Shown: in pieces, positions 1-8,240 of the stretch
Numbering within the stretch: the first letter of the stretch is position 1
Layout: every line of letters begins with the position of its first letter
Assembly (NCBI GenBank): GCA_015660645.1
Contig: DQKS01000091.1
Location: 1 to 36,584 of the forward strand
DNA: 36,584 bases
Source: Gammaproteobacteria bacterium
GTDB lineage: Bacteria; Pseudomonadota; Gammaproteobacteria; Magnimaribacterales; Magnimaribacteraceae
Direction: 5' to 3'
Translations under genes and position numbers: made by a program
The notes under the pieces: generated by a model
Told to the model about the DNA's origin: nothing
Seen by the model: only the letters and a program-made list of their open reading frames with translations
Databases searched by the model: none

Positions 1-417
1 GATATGGGAATATCTAGTTTTGTGAAAGAAGAAATTGCAGTTTCTGATAGGCCTGAACTAACGGCAGCTGATGTTGTTATTTCTGGAGGTCGGGGGATGC
101 AAAATGGAGATAATTTTAAACTTTTAGAAGGTATAGCCAATAAACTAGGTGCAGCAATTGGTGCCTCAAGAGCGGCTGTAGATTCGGGTTTCGTTCCAAA
201 CGATATGCAAGTAGGCCAGACTGGAAAAATAGTTGCACCGGATCTTTATATTGCAGTTGGAATCTCTGGAGCCATACAGCACTTAGCTGGAATGAAAGAC
301 AGTAAAGTTATAGTGGCAATTAATAAAGACGAAGACGCTCCAATTTTTCAAGTTGCAGATTATGGCTTAGTGGCAGACTTGTTTGATGCTCTTCCTGAAT
401 TAGAAGCCGCTTTATAA
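1..417 (+). CDS. etfA: Electron transfer flavoprotein alpha subunit, C-terminal part
   Basis: This is the 3' part of a gene that enters the window already open; the reading frame continues through codon 1 (GAT), so the ATG at 4 is not necessarily a start. The visible 138 residues form the FAD-binding C-terminal domain of ETF-alpha: a GGRGM loop, then [14 protein letters not shown], the QVGQTGK segment and [12 protein letters not shown], which bind the FAD of the ETF alpha/beta dimer. In the family, ETF takes electrons from acyl-CoA dehydrogenases and passes them to ETF:quinone oxidoreductase. etfB is probably just upstream, outside the window. The gene runs convergent with trmA, with 28 nt between them and no clear hairpin. 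It is a plausible electron acceptor for the acyl-CoA dehydrogenase pair at 11.3-13.6 kb. Confidence 0.93.
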   Translation, partial: DMGISSFVKEEIAVSDRPELTAADVVISGGRGMQNGDNFKLLEGIANKLGAAIGASRAAVDSGFVPNDMQVGQTGKIVAPDLYIAVGISGAIQHLAGMKDSKVIVAINKDEDAPIFQVADYGLVADLFDALPELEAAL

Positions 418-445
418 TTAAGAATTTAACCAGACTCTTGGCTAG

Positions 446-1504
446 TTATTTCTTTTCTAATACTAACCCTGACTCTAAATGGGCTGTAAAAGGAAACTGA
501 TCAAACATAGCAGCCTTCCTAACCCTATGTGTTTTACTGAGATGACTTAAATCTCTTGTTAGAGAATCAAAGCCACACGATAAATAAATTATCTGATCGT
601 AATTAGAAACAGCATTTAAAGTATTACCATCTAGTCCGTTTCTTGGAGGATCTAGAAAAATAGTAGAGAGTTTAAAATTAGAAAGGTCAATGTCCTTCAT
701 TCTTCTATAAGATCTAGTTTTCTTTATTGCATCTAAAGTTTCATATCCTGAGAGTCTCGCACTCCATACATTATTAACATTATTTAATAGTAGATTCTCA
801 TTTAGGCCTAAAATATTTGGTCTGCTATTTTCGGTAGCTAGAACTTTGTTATACATTCTAGAAAATAGAATTGTAAAGGTTCCTAGTCCACAATAAAGCT
901 CTAATATGTCGTCTTGTGTATGTGAGCTATTTTCTACCCAGGTCAACATATCGTCGCATATATCAGGATTTGTTTGACTAAAACACTGCTCATATAATTT
1001 TAGAGGATATTGATGCGATTCACTCTTATATGTCTCAAGAACAAAGTTATTTCCTATAATAATACATTGTTTATGACTTCTTCCTATAATTGAACTATCA
1101 AAAATCTTAGATAGTTTTTTGGCTTCTAAACCCCATTTAGAATTAAGTTTTTTATGATAAATCATGCTTATCATTGCATCTTTTTTTCTAGAAACCTGAA
1201 ATTCAATTTGGAAAAGTTTTTCTGAGAATTGTTTATTGGTATTTAAATAATTCATAAGCTCAGGCATTAACTTACGTATTCGGCTATTACAAATTGGCAT
1301 CTCCTTAATTTCCACTCTTTTGGAGTTTTCTGACATTGAGAAATTCAATTTCCCACTAAATTTGCTAATTCCAAATTCTATTCTTGTTCTAAATCCAGTA
1401 GCTTTAGACCGAAAATAACTAATTTGATCTGTATACGGCTCTATAGCTCTATTAAATAAGTCTACTTTCCTGTTAAATTGAGATTGATAAGTAAGATCAA
1501 TCAA
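446..1504 (-). CDS. trmA: tRNA (uracil-54-C5)-methyltransferase TrmA
   Basis: SAM-dependent enzyme that makes m5U54 (ribothymidine) in the T-loop of tRNA. The 352 residues align along their length with E. coli TrmA (366 aa): LFQIEF and YHKKL in the N-terminal half, the FSQTN motif, the SAM-binding [19 protein letters not shown], the catalytic-cysteine segment LSCGFDSL, and the C-terminal HLESG carrying the general-base Glu. The E. coli form of the nucleophile motif is SCNPETL, so the Cys is kept but the following residues differ. The start is TTG at 1504; it lies inside the end of metH (8-nt overlap), which implies translational coupling. No better ATG exists without losing conserved N-terminal sequence. 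There is no CxxC Fe-S cluster as in RlmD/RumA, which supports TrmA rather than an rRNA paralogue. Confidence 0.93.
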   Translation of the reverse strand: MIDLTYQSQFNRKVDLFNRAIEPYTDQISYFRSKATGFRTRIEFGISKFSGKLNFSMSENSKRVEIKEMPICNSRIRKLMPELMNYLNTNKQFSEKLFQIEFQVSRKKDAMISMIYHKKLNSKWGLEAKKLSKIFDSSIIGRSHKQCIIIGNNFVLETYKSESHQYPLKLYEQCFSQTNPDICDDMLTWVENSSHTQDDILELYCGLGTFTILFSRMYNKVLATENSRPNILGLNENLLLNNVNNVWSARLSGYETLDAIKKTRSYRRMKDIDLSNFKLSTIFLDPPRNGLDGNTLNAVSNYDQIIYLSCGFDSLTRDLSHLSKTHRVRKAAMFDQFPFTAHLESGLVLEKK

Positions 1505-4500
1505 GATTGGGTCTAAGATGTTTTTTTGTTTCTTCTAGAGTTTCATTTCTGTCTTCAGCAATACTTTGCACTTGATCTAATCCTATTTTACCTACTCCAA
1601 AATATTTACTATCTGGATTAGAAAAATACCAGCCGCTAACAGATGCCGCAGGGTTCATTGCAAAGTTTTCAGTTAATGTTATTCCAGTAAGATCTGTTGC
1701 TCTCAATAACGTAAAAAGTTTCCTTTTTTCAGAATGATCGGGACAAGCAGGATAACCAGGGGCAGGGCGTATCCCTTGATATTGTTCTTTAATGAGGTCT
1801 TTGTTTGTAAGGTTTTCATCTTTATCATATCCCCAATACTCTTTACGAACCTGTTCATGCATGTATTCTGCCATAGCTTCAGCCAATCTATCTGCGAGTG
1901 CTTTCAACATAATGGAAGAGTAGTCATCATTATTCTTCTCATAGTCTTTACATTTTTCTTCTACTCCCAAACCAGTTGTAACTGCAAAGCCTCCAATATA
2001 ATCTTGAATTCCTGATTCTTCTGGAGCAATAAAATCTGACAAGCAAATATTCGGGCGAGTTCCTTGCGGTTTTTGTTGTCTTAAATTATTTAGTTTGCAA
2101 ACAATTGAATCATTGTCTGCATCTTTGATAATTATATTATTATCATTAAGTTGATTGGCAGGCCAGAATCCAATAACTGCCGCTGTTTTAATGATATTTG
2201 ATTTTTCTAACTCGTCCAACATGTCGCATGCATCTTTATAAAGTTGAGAGGCAGCTTCACCGACAACTCCATCACTTAAGATTTTAGGAAATTGTCCTGC
2301 TAGCTCCCAAGATCTAAAGAAAATTGTCCAGTCAATATAGGCTCTTAAATCTCTTATGGGCGTGTCTAAAAAGGCTTTGGTACCTAAAAAAGACGGTTTG
2401 TATGCAGTGAATTTAGACCAATCTATTTGTAATTTATTATTATTTGCTTCTTTTAATGACATTAAAGGCTTTGAATCATTATTTTTTAACCTCTCTCTTA
2501 CTTTTTCATAATCTCTTTTAATTTCATTTAGAAATAATTCACACTTTTCTTCAGTTATTAGATTTTGCAGAACACCCACACTTCTTGAGGCATCTATTAC
2601 ATGAATAACACCTGATTGGTAGTTTGGTTCAATTTTTAATGCAGTATGTGCTTTTGAGGTAGTTGCTCCTCCTATTAGGATAGGAATGGTTAATCCTTTC
2701 CTAGTCATCTCTTCCGCTACAGTAATCATTTCATCTAATGAAGGTGTAATTAATCCACTAAGCCCAACAAAATCAGCTTGTTCATTGATTGCAGTTTCAA
2801 TTATTTTCTCTGTAGGCACCATGACCCCAAGGTCTATGACTTCAAAATTATTGCACTGAAGGATCACTCCGACAATATTTTTGCCTATATCATGAACGTC
2901 TCCTTTAACGGTAGCCATAACAATCTTTCCGTTTGTTTTTGCTTTCTCAGTTTTACTTTCTTCAATAAAAGGGACTAGATAAGACACGGCTTCTTTCATA
3001 ACCCTGGCACTTTTAACTACTTGAGGTAAAAACATTTTTCCTTCGCCGAACAAATCACCAACTATATTCATGCCATCCATCAAAGGACCTTCTATTACCT
3101 GAACTGGATTTGGAAATGAGTTACGTGCTTCTTCCGTATCTTCTATAATAAATTTATTAATTCCATGTACTAGAGCGTGTGAAATTCTTTCTTCAACAGG
3201 ATCTAATCTCCAGTCTAGCTTTTCATCTTTATTTTCTTTCCCTTTATTTAGAAATTTAGTTGCCACCTCTACCAACATTTCTGTTGAGTTATTATTTCTA
3301 TTTAAGATGACATCCTCGATTAATTTTTTTAGTTCAGGTTCTATTTCTTCATACACGGTTAATTGACCTGAATTAACTATCCCCATAGTGAGACCGTTTT
3401 TTATTGCATGAAATAAAAAAACTGAATGCATTGCTTCTCGAACAGAATCATTACCCCTAAAAGAAAAAGAAACATTACTAATGCCTCCTGAAATCTTTAC
3501 ATGAGGAAAATTAGAAGAAATAAAAGCGCATGAGTCAATAAAATCTTTAGCATAATTATTATGTTCATCAAGACCTGTCGCTACAGCAAAGACATTAGGA
3601 TCAAAGATAATATCTTCAGGAGGAAAATTAACTTGTTGTGTTAGAACTTCATAACATCTTTTAGAAATATCACATCTTCTTTGAAAAGTGTCAGCTTGTC
3701 CTTCTTCGTCAAAAAGCATAACAACGATAGAAGCGCCGTATTTTAGACACTGTTGAGCTTTTTTAATAAATTCTTCTTCTCCTTCTTTTAGACTGATTGA
3801 ATTAACAATGCATTTTCCTTGTAAGATCTTCAATCCATCTTCAATTATCTCCCATTTTGAAGAATCAACCATGACAGGAACTTTGCAAATATTAGGTTCT
3901 GTTGCTAATAATTTTAAGAATTTATTCATCTCCTCTTTAGAATCCAACATTCCTTCATCCATGTTTATATCAATAATTTGAGCTCCATTTTCAACTTGTT
4001 CCCTTGCCACCTCTAAGGCCTCTTGGTAGTTTTTTTCTTTTATTAAGCGAGCAAATTTTCTAGATCCCGTTACATTCGTTCTCTCTCCTATGTTAATAAA
4101 CAATGAATCACTATTAATGGTTAAGGTTTCAAGGCCGCTCAAGAGAGATTCATTAGTCTTTTTAGGTATTTCTCTTGGTTCAGCTTTCTTTAATTTAACC
4201 GCAATAGCTTTTATATGATCTGGAGTGGTTCCGCAGCAACCACCTACAATATTTAAGTGTTTATTAGAAGCAAATTCAGATATTAAATTAGCCATAGCTC
4301 CAGGCGATTCATCATAATCACCCATTTCATTAGGCAGCCCTGCATTGGGGTGTAAACTAACCGCTACATCTGCTATTTTACTTATAGAAAGCAGGTGTGG
4401 CCTAAGTTGCTCAGCGCCAAGAGCACAATTAAAGCCTACGGAGTTAGGATTAGCATGCTTTATTGAGGTCCAGAATGCTTCTACTGTTTGTCCAGAAAGC

Positions 4501-5147
4501 GTTCGTCCAGAAGCATCAGTAATTGTTCCAGATATCATCAAAGGCAAGTCAACTGCGAGTTCCTCACATTTTTCTAAATAGGCATAGATAGCTGCTTTTG
4601 CATTGAGAGTGTCAAAAATTGTTTCAAGAAGAATAATATCAACGCCTCCATCTAATAAACCATTAATAGCTATCCGGTAGTTATCCACTAATTCATCAAA
4701 AGTAACATTTCTTATTGATGGATCAGATACGTCAGGAGATAAAGATGCAGTTCTGTTGGTAGGACCTAGAACTCCAGCCACGAGAGCTGAAGTTTTAACT
4801 TCTTGGACGGCTTCTTTTGCAAGTTTAGCTCCCTGATAATTTAATTCATAAGTGATTTCTTCAAGAGAGTAATCACTTTGGGATATTGAATTTGAATTGA
4901 ATGTGTTAGTTTCTATGATGTCACTGCCAGCCTCTAAGAAGTCAATATGGATCTGCTTTATTAAGTCAGGTTTTGTAATAGTTAATAAATCATTATTACC
5001 CTTTAGTTCAGAAGGATGATCTACGAAGCGCTGTCCTCTAAAATCTTTCTCTTCTAACTTATGATCCTGAATCATTGTTCCCATGGCACCATCTAGTAAC
5101 AAAATTTTTGTTTTTAACAAATCTGAGAATTGAGATTTAGTAAGCAT
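1497..5147 (-). CDS. metH: Cobalamin-dependent methionine synthase MetH
   Basis: Transfers the methyl group of 5-methyltetrahydrofolate to homocysteine through methylcobalamin. At 1216 aa it is close to E. coli MetH (1227) and has all four modules in order. These are the homocysteine domain (about 1-325, zinc ligands C241, C304 and C305 in GFNCALG and GGCCGTT), the pterin domain (about 345-610, with [11 protein letters not shown] and DINMDEGM), the cobalamin module (about 650-890, cobalt-ligating H752 in GDVHDIGKN), and the C-terminal AdoMet reactivation domain with [12 protein letters not shown]. The ATG at 5147 begins the conserved LLDGAMGTM region 18 residues in; the Shine-Dalgarno is weak. 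It is the first gene of a metH-trmA pair, divergent from nfuA. The 85-bp upstream gap is too short for a B12 riboswitch and none is seen. Confidence 0.97.
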   Translation of the reverse strand: MLTKSQFSDLLKTKILLLDGAMGTMIQDHKLEEKDFRGQRFVDHPSELKGNNDLLTITKPDLIKQIHIDFLEAGSDIIETNTFNSNSISQSDYSLEEITYELNYQGAKLAKEAVQEVKTSALVAGVLGPTNRTASLSPDVSDPSIRNVTFDELVDNYRIAINGLLDGGVDIILLETIFDTLNAKAAIYAYLEKCEELAVDLPLMISGTITDASGRTLSGQTVEAFWTSIKHANPNSVGFNCALGAEQLRPHLLSISKIADVAVSLHPNAGLPNEMGDYDESPGAMANLISEFASNKHLNIVGGCCGTTPDHIKAIAVKLKKAEPREIPKKTNESLLSGLETLTINSDSLFINIGERTNVTGSRKFARLIKEKNYQEALEVAREQVENGAQIIDINMDEGMLDSKEEMNKFLKLLATEPNICKVPVMVDSSKWEIIEDGLKILQGKCIVNSISLKEGEEEFIKKAQQCLKYGASIVVMLFDEEGQADTFQRRCDISKRCYEVLTQQVNFPPEDIIFDPNVFAVATGLDEHNNYAKDFIDSCAFISSNFPHVKISGGISNVSFSFRGNDSVREAMHSVFLFHAIKNGLTMGIVNSGQLTVYEEIEPELKKLIEDVILNRNNNSTEMLVEVATKFLNKGKENKDEKLDWRLDPVEERISHALVHGINKFIIEDTEEARNSFPNPVQVIEGPLMDGMNIVGDLFGEGKMFLPQVVKSARVMKEAVSYLVPFIEESKTEKAKTNGKIVMATVKGDVHDIGKNIVGVILQCNNFEVIDLGVMVPTEKIIETAINEQADFVGLSGLITPSLDEMITVAEEMTRKGLTIPILIGGATTSKAHTALKIEPNYQSGVIHVIDASRSVGVLQNLITEEKCELFLNEIKRDYEKVRERLKNNDSKPLMSLKEANNNKLQIDWSKFTAYKPSFLGTKAFLDTPIRDLRAYIDWTIFFRSWELAGQFPKILSDGVVGEAASQLYKDACDMLDELEKSNIIKTAAVIGFWPANQLNDNNIIIKDADNDSIVCKLNNLRQQKPQGTRPNICLSDFIAPEESGIQDYIGGFAVTTGLGVEEKCKDYEKNNDDYSSIMLKALADRLAEAMAEYMHEQVRKEYWGYDKDENLTNKDLIKEQYQGIRPAPGYPACPDHSEKRKLFTLLRATDLTGITLTENFAMNPAASVSGWYFSNPDSKYFGVGKIGLDQVQSIAEDRNETLEETKKHLRPNLD

Positions 5148-5201
5148 GTAATTAATCTTAAAGTATTTAGCTTTACTATTTTAAAGGTTTTATTAACTAA
5201 A

Positions 5202-5207
5202 TATAAT
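5202..5207 (+). promoter_or_regulatory. Candidate -10 element for nfuA
   Basis: A perfect TATAAT lies 25 nt before the nfuA start in the metH/nfuA divergent gap. No good -35 match is present at 16-18 bp, and in such AT-rich DNA this hexamer arises often, so the call is tentative. No clear [FeS]-regulator (IscR) palindrome was recognised. Confidence 0.3.
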
Positions 5208-5232
5208 GAACCAGGTTAATTAATATAAAATA

Positions 5233-5826
5233 ATGACAGTGAAATATATAACTATTAGCAAGTCAGCAGAATTATATCTGCTCGAGCTTCTCGAGAAACA
5301 AGATAAGGATACTATAGGTATAAAAGTTTTCGTGAGTGAGCCGGGTACGCCTAATGCTGAAACCTGCATTGCCTATTGCAAGGAAGAAGATGATATTTCT
5401 GGTTTTGAATTAATAACTATTTATAAATTTCCACTTTATTTAGAAGAAAAATCACTTCTTTTTATAGAGGATGCAAAAGTTGATTACTCACCTGATAAGT
5501 TTGGTGGGACGTTAACTATCAAAGCCCCTAACGCAAAAGTTCCTCAAGTTAATGAAAATGCCTCTTTAGAAGAGAGAATAAATTATGTCCTTTATTCTGA
5601 AATTAATCCCAGCTTAGCAGCACATGGTGGAGAAGTGTCTTTAATAGAGGTAGTAAATGAAGAAACTGCAGTCTTACAGTTTGGAGGCGGATGCCAAGGC
5701 TGCGGAATGGTAGATTTGACTCTAAAAGATGGAGTAGAAAAATCATTACTAGAGCAAATCTCAGAATTAAAAAAGGTGATTGACGTAACAGATCATTCTT
5801 ATAGAGAAAACGCGTACTATAAATAG
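5233..5826 (+). CDS. nfuA: Fe-S cluster carrier protein NfuA
   Basis: Carrier that delivers [4Fe-4S] clusters to client enzymes. The 197 aa match the length of E. coli NfuA (191). The N-terminal half is a degenerate A-type (IscA/HesB-like) domain whose usual cysteines are not all present. The C-terminal half, from about residue 110, is a NifU-type domain with [11 protein letters not shown] and the cluster-binding CxxC at C154/C157 (GGGCQGCGM). The ATG at 5233 fits the family N-terminus, although the Shine-Dalgarno is poor. It is divergent from metH and followed after 58 nt by sbcB. Clients encoded in this window could include NqrF and the NqrD/NqrE cluster, but that is inference. Confidence 0.93.
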   Translation: MTVKYITISKSAELYLLELLEKQDKDTIGIKVFVSEPGTPNAETCIAYCKEEDDISGFELITIYKFPLYLEEKSLLFIEDAKVDYSPDKFGGTLTIKAPNAKVPQVNENASLEERINYVLYSEINPSLAAHGGEVSLIEVVNEETAVLQFGGGCQGCGMVDLTLKDGVEKSLLEQISELKKVIDVTDHSYRENAYYK

Positions 5827-5855
5827 TAGCGTCATAAACTGGCTTAGAAGTGTTT

Positions 5856-5861
5856 TATAAT
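5856..5861 (+). promoter_or_regulatory. Candidate -10 element for sbcB
   Basis: TATAAT sits 29 nt upstream of the sbcB start, in the 58-nt gap after nfuA. No strong -35 is visible. It would allow sbcB its own transcript in addition to read-through from nfuA. Confidence 0.3.
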
Positions 5862-5884
5862 AAAGTGAATACAGGAGCAAAGCC

Positions 5885-7294
5885 TTGTCGCAATTAAATG
5901 CTGACCCTTGTTTTATCTTTACAGATACTGAAACAACCGGACTTGATCTTAATTTTTCTCAAATAATACAGGTTGGTTCTATTCTGACTGACGAAGGATT
6001 TAACGCCGAAGCGAATCAAGATATAGGTTGTAATCTCTTGCCTTGGATTGTTCCAAGTCCAGAAGCTTTTTTAGTTCATAGAAAAATAGACTGCTTAGAA
6101 GAAAAATTAAAATCTCATTATGAAATGATGGTTGAACTAAGACAAACATGGCTGGGGTGGGCAAAAGAAAGAAACCCGGTTTTTATTACCTATAATGGAC
6201 ACAGATTCGATGAAGAATTATTTCGAAGACAATTTTATTGGTGTTTACTTCCTTCTTACATAACAAATACTTCTGGAGCCACACGACTAGATATGATGAG
6301 CACCCTTCAGTTAGTAGCTAATTTTTTCCCAACTAGCCTTAAATTACCTTCTTTTGAAGCTGGGGAGGTAAGTATGAAATTAACAGATTGGTCAGAATCT
6401 AATAACATAGAAGCTTCTAATGCCCATGATGCATTGGCAGATTGTCAACTAATGTTAGAACTAGCTAAATTGGTAGAATCAAATGCTCCTGCTGTCTGGA
6501 AGGCTTCTTTACAGGGGGCATCTAAGTTTGGTAACTTAAATATTCTTCAATCGGAACCCTTTGCCATGATGGGGGAAATTATTAGGCGCAAAAGCTTTAC
6601 TTATCCAGTAACCTTTTGTGGACAAAATAAAAAAATGAATAATGAAGTAGCAGTGGCTGATCTTTATTTTGATCCAGATCAGTTAAATGATTTAACAGAC
6701 ACAGAATTATTAGAGCAAATTGGCAATAGTGGTTCTGCCATTCGAAAAGTTAAGATTAATAGAAGCCTTCCTATTATGCCAGCTAATTCAATTCCAGAAA
6801 TTAACAAATATTTAGACATACCTTTTGAGCAACTAGAAGAAAGAGCAAGGAAAATACAAAACAATACTAATTTGCAAACCAGGGTTAGCGAATTATTAAC
6901 CAACAATCAAATTAATTACCCTCCACCCAAATATCTTGAACAATCTGTCTATTCAGGCTTTGCATCTGAGGCTGATCAATTATGGATGGAACGTTTCCAT
7001 TCTTTACCTTGGGATGAAAGAGCAAAACTAATAGATGGTTTTGAAGATAAGCGCTATAAAGAATTGGCCGAAAGATTAATCTGCACTAATGCACCTGAAT
7101 TTGCTTCCGAAGATTCATTAGAAAAATTCTCTAATTTAATAAACCAAAGACTTTATGATAAAGGCCCTTGGTTAAGCTTAGAAAAAGGAATAGAAAAAAC
7201 TACTAAATTACTCTTGGACGCTAGTGAAGATAAGAAATTAATCCTTCAGAGTCTCAAAAAGAACTTAAACAATAAAGGGAAAAGAATTAGTTAA
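5885..7294 (+). CDS. sbcB: Exodeoxyribonuclease I
   Basis: Processive 3'-5' single-strand DNA exonuclease used in recombination and mismatch repair, and an SSB partner. The 469 aa are close to E. coli ExoI (475). The DEDDh exonuclease motifs are clear: Exo I FTDTETTG (D14, E16), Exo II within YNGHRFDEELFRRQFYW, and Exo III AHDALADC (the catalytic His and Asp). The following SH3-like and helical domains are conserved in order, including KVKINRSLPIMP and the C-terminal segment LWMERFHSLPWDERAKLI. The start is TTG at 5885, preceded by a good CAGGAG about 7 nt upstream; the exonuclease motif follows within 15 residues, so no later start is possible. Its 3' end overlaps csiV by 8 nt in convergent orientation. 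Confidence 0.95.
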   Translation: MSQLNADPCFIFTDTETTGLDLNFSQIIQVGSILTDEGFNAEANQDIGCNLLPWIVPSPEAFLVHRKIDCLEEKLKSHYEMMVELRQTWLGWAKERNPVFITYNGHRFDEELFRRQFYWCLLPSYITNTSGATRLDMMSTLQLVANFFPTSLKLPSFEAGEVSMKLTDWSESNNIEASNAHDALADCQLMLELAKLVESNAPAVWKASLQGASKFGNLNILQSEPFAMMGEIIRRKSFTYPVTFCGQNKKMNNEVAVADLYFDPDQLNDLTDTELLEQIGNSGSAIRKVKINRSLPIMPANSIPEINKYLDIPFEQLEERARKIQNNTNLQTRVSELLTNNQINYPPPKYLEQSVYSGFASEADQLWMERFHSLPWDERAKLIDGFEDKRYKELAERLICTNAPEFASEDSLEKFSNLINQRLYDKGPWLSLEKGIEKTTKLLLDASEDKKLILQSLKKNLNNKGKRIS

Positions 7295-8240
7295 GAGAAG
7301 AAATCCTTACTAGAACTCCAAAGTAAGGATGATCTATATAATGAAATTCATTTTCTTCTATTTTTCTCTCCTCTCGTAGTTCAAATAAATCTTCATATAA
7401 ATCTGTTTTTATTGGCTCATAATCATTATTTATTTTAATAACTTGTAAATTAGAATTATCTTTTTTTAAAGATTTAAATCTAATTTTTATTTGAGATAAA
7501 ATAGTTTTGATCCAATACTTATCATTTTGAGCAGCTAACTTTTTTTTAGGGTAAAGACTTTCTAATATCTCGTTAAAGTTCCTAGTTTTTATATCTTTCT
7601 TAATTATTGATTGGCCGGTTTGATTAGAAAATCTAATAATAATTTCGCTGTGAAGATATTTATCTTTGTAAATTTTTAATTCACCATAAATCTTATTTTT
7701 TTTATCAAATGCTTCTATATACACTGGATAAGAGATTTCTTGTTTTAGAACAGGTTGATACCATGAACTCTCAAATAAAACTCTATAGCCCTTACTTAAT
7801 CTTAATTTTTTAAGAACAGGGTCAATAGGTGAACTTAATATGATCTTTTCATAAAATCTTGGCGCAATAGGAGAATTAACTTTTTCATAATTTTTTTTCT
7901 TTTCAGGAATTAAGGTAGTAGGGGTGCTAATTTGATAGTTAATTAAATCTTCTTTCTCTGGACTCTTAACATTTAAGAAGCTTTTATCAATTAAAAGTTG
8001 GGGTTTTTCTGATAACTCTATCAAGTTATTATTCAAAATAAGTTCATTGAGCTCAGGCCATTTCTCTTCTTTGTCAATGTCATCAATTATTAAGTTTTTG
8101 ATTACTATAAAATCAATCCGATAGACAGGCGATTGCTCTTGGTTATACAGTTGTGCTAGTCGTATTAAAGGGTCATCTTCACCATTGACTAAAATTGTAG
8201 GCAGAAGCAACAAAACGAGAATAAAGAACGTCTTATGCAT
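7287..8240 (-). CDS. csiV: CsiV-family periplasmic protein (putative peptidoglycan-binding)
   Basis: A 317-aa exported protein with a signal peptide of about 20 residues (a Lys, a run of Leu/Ile/Val, then VNGED). The mature N-terminus YRIDFIVIKN resembles the opening strand of the CsiV family, and a C-terminal segment HYIDHPYFGVLVRIS also fits. In Vibrio, CsiV is a cell-shape protein needed for growth on D-amino acids; family members commonly sit directly downstream of mfd, as here. The central part (about 60-170) is poorly conserved and Lys/Ile-rich. It overlaps the mfd stop by 8 nt (ATGCATAA), suggesting coupling. The family call rests on position, signal peptide and short motifs, so it is moderately sure; the biochemical role is not visible. 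Confidence 0.68.
   Translation of the reverse strand: MHKTFFILVLLLLPTILVNGEDDPLIRLAQLYNQEQSPVYRIDFIVIKNLIIDDIDKEEKWPELNELILNNNLIELSEKPQLLIDKSFLNVKSPEKEDLINYQISTPTTLIPEKKKNYEKVNSPIAPRFYEKIILSSPIDPVLKKLRLSKGYRVLFESSWYQPVLKQEISYPVYIEAFDKKNKIYGELKIYKDKYLHSEIIIRFSNQTGQSIIKKDIKTRNFNEILESLYPKKKLAAQNDKYWIKTILSQIKIRFKSLKKDNSNLQVIKINNDYEPIKTDLYEDLFELREERKIEENEFHYIDHPYFGVLVRISSLN

Noticed and set aside
5148-5232. Cobalamin riboswitch before metH
   Set aside because: The gap is only 85 bp and AT-rich, with no B12-box and no folded GC-rich leader.
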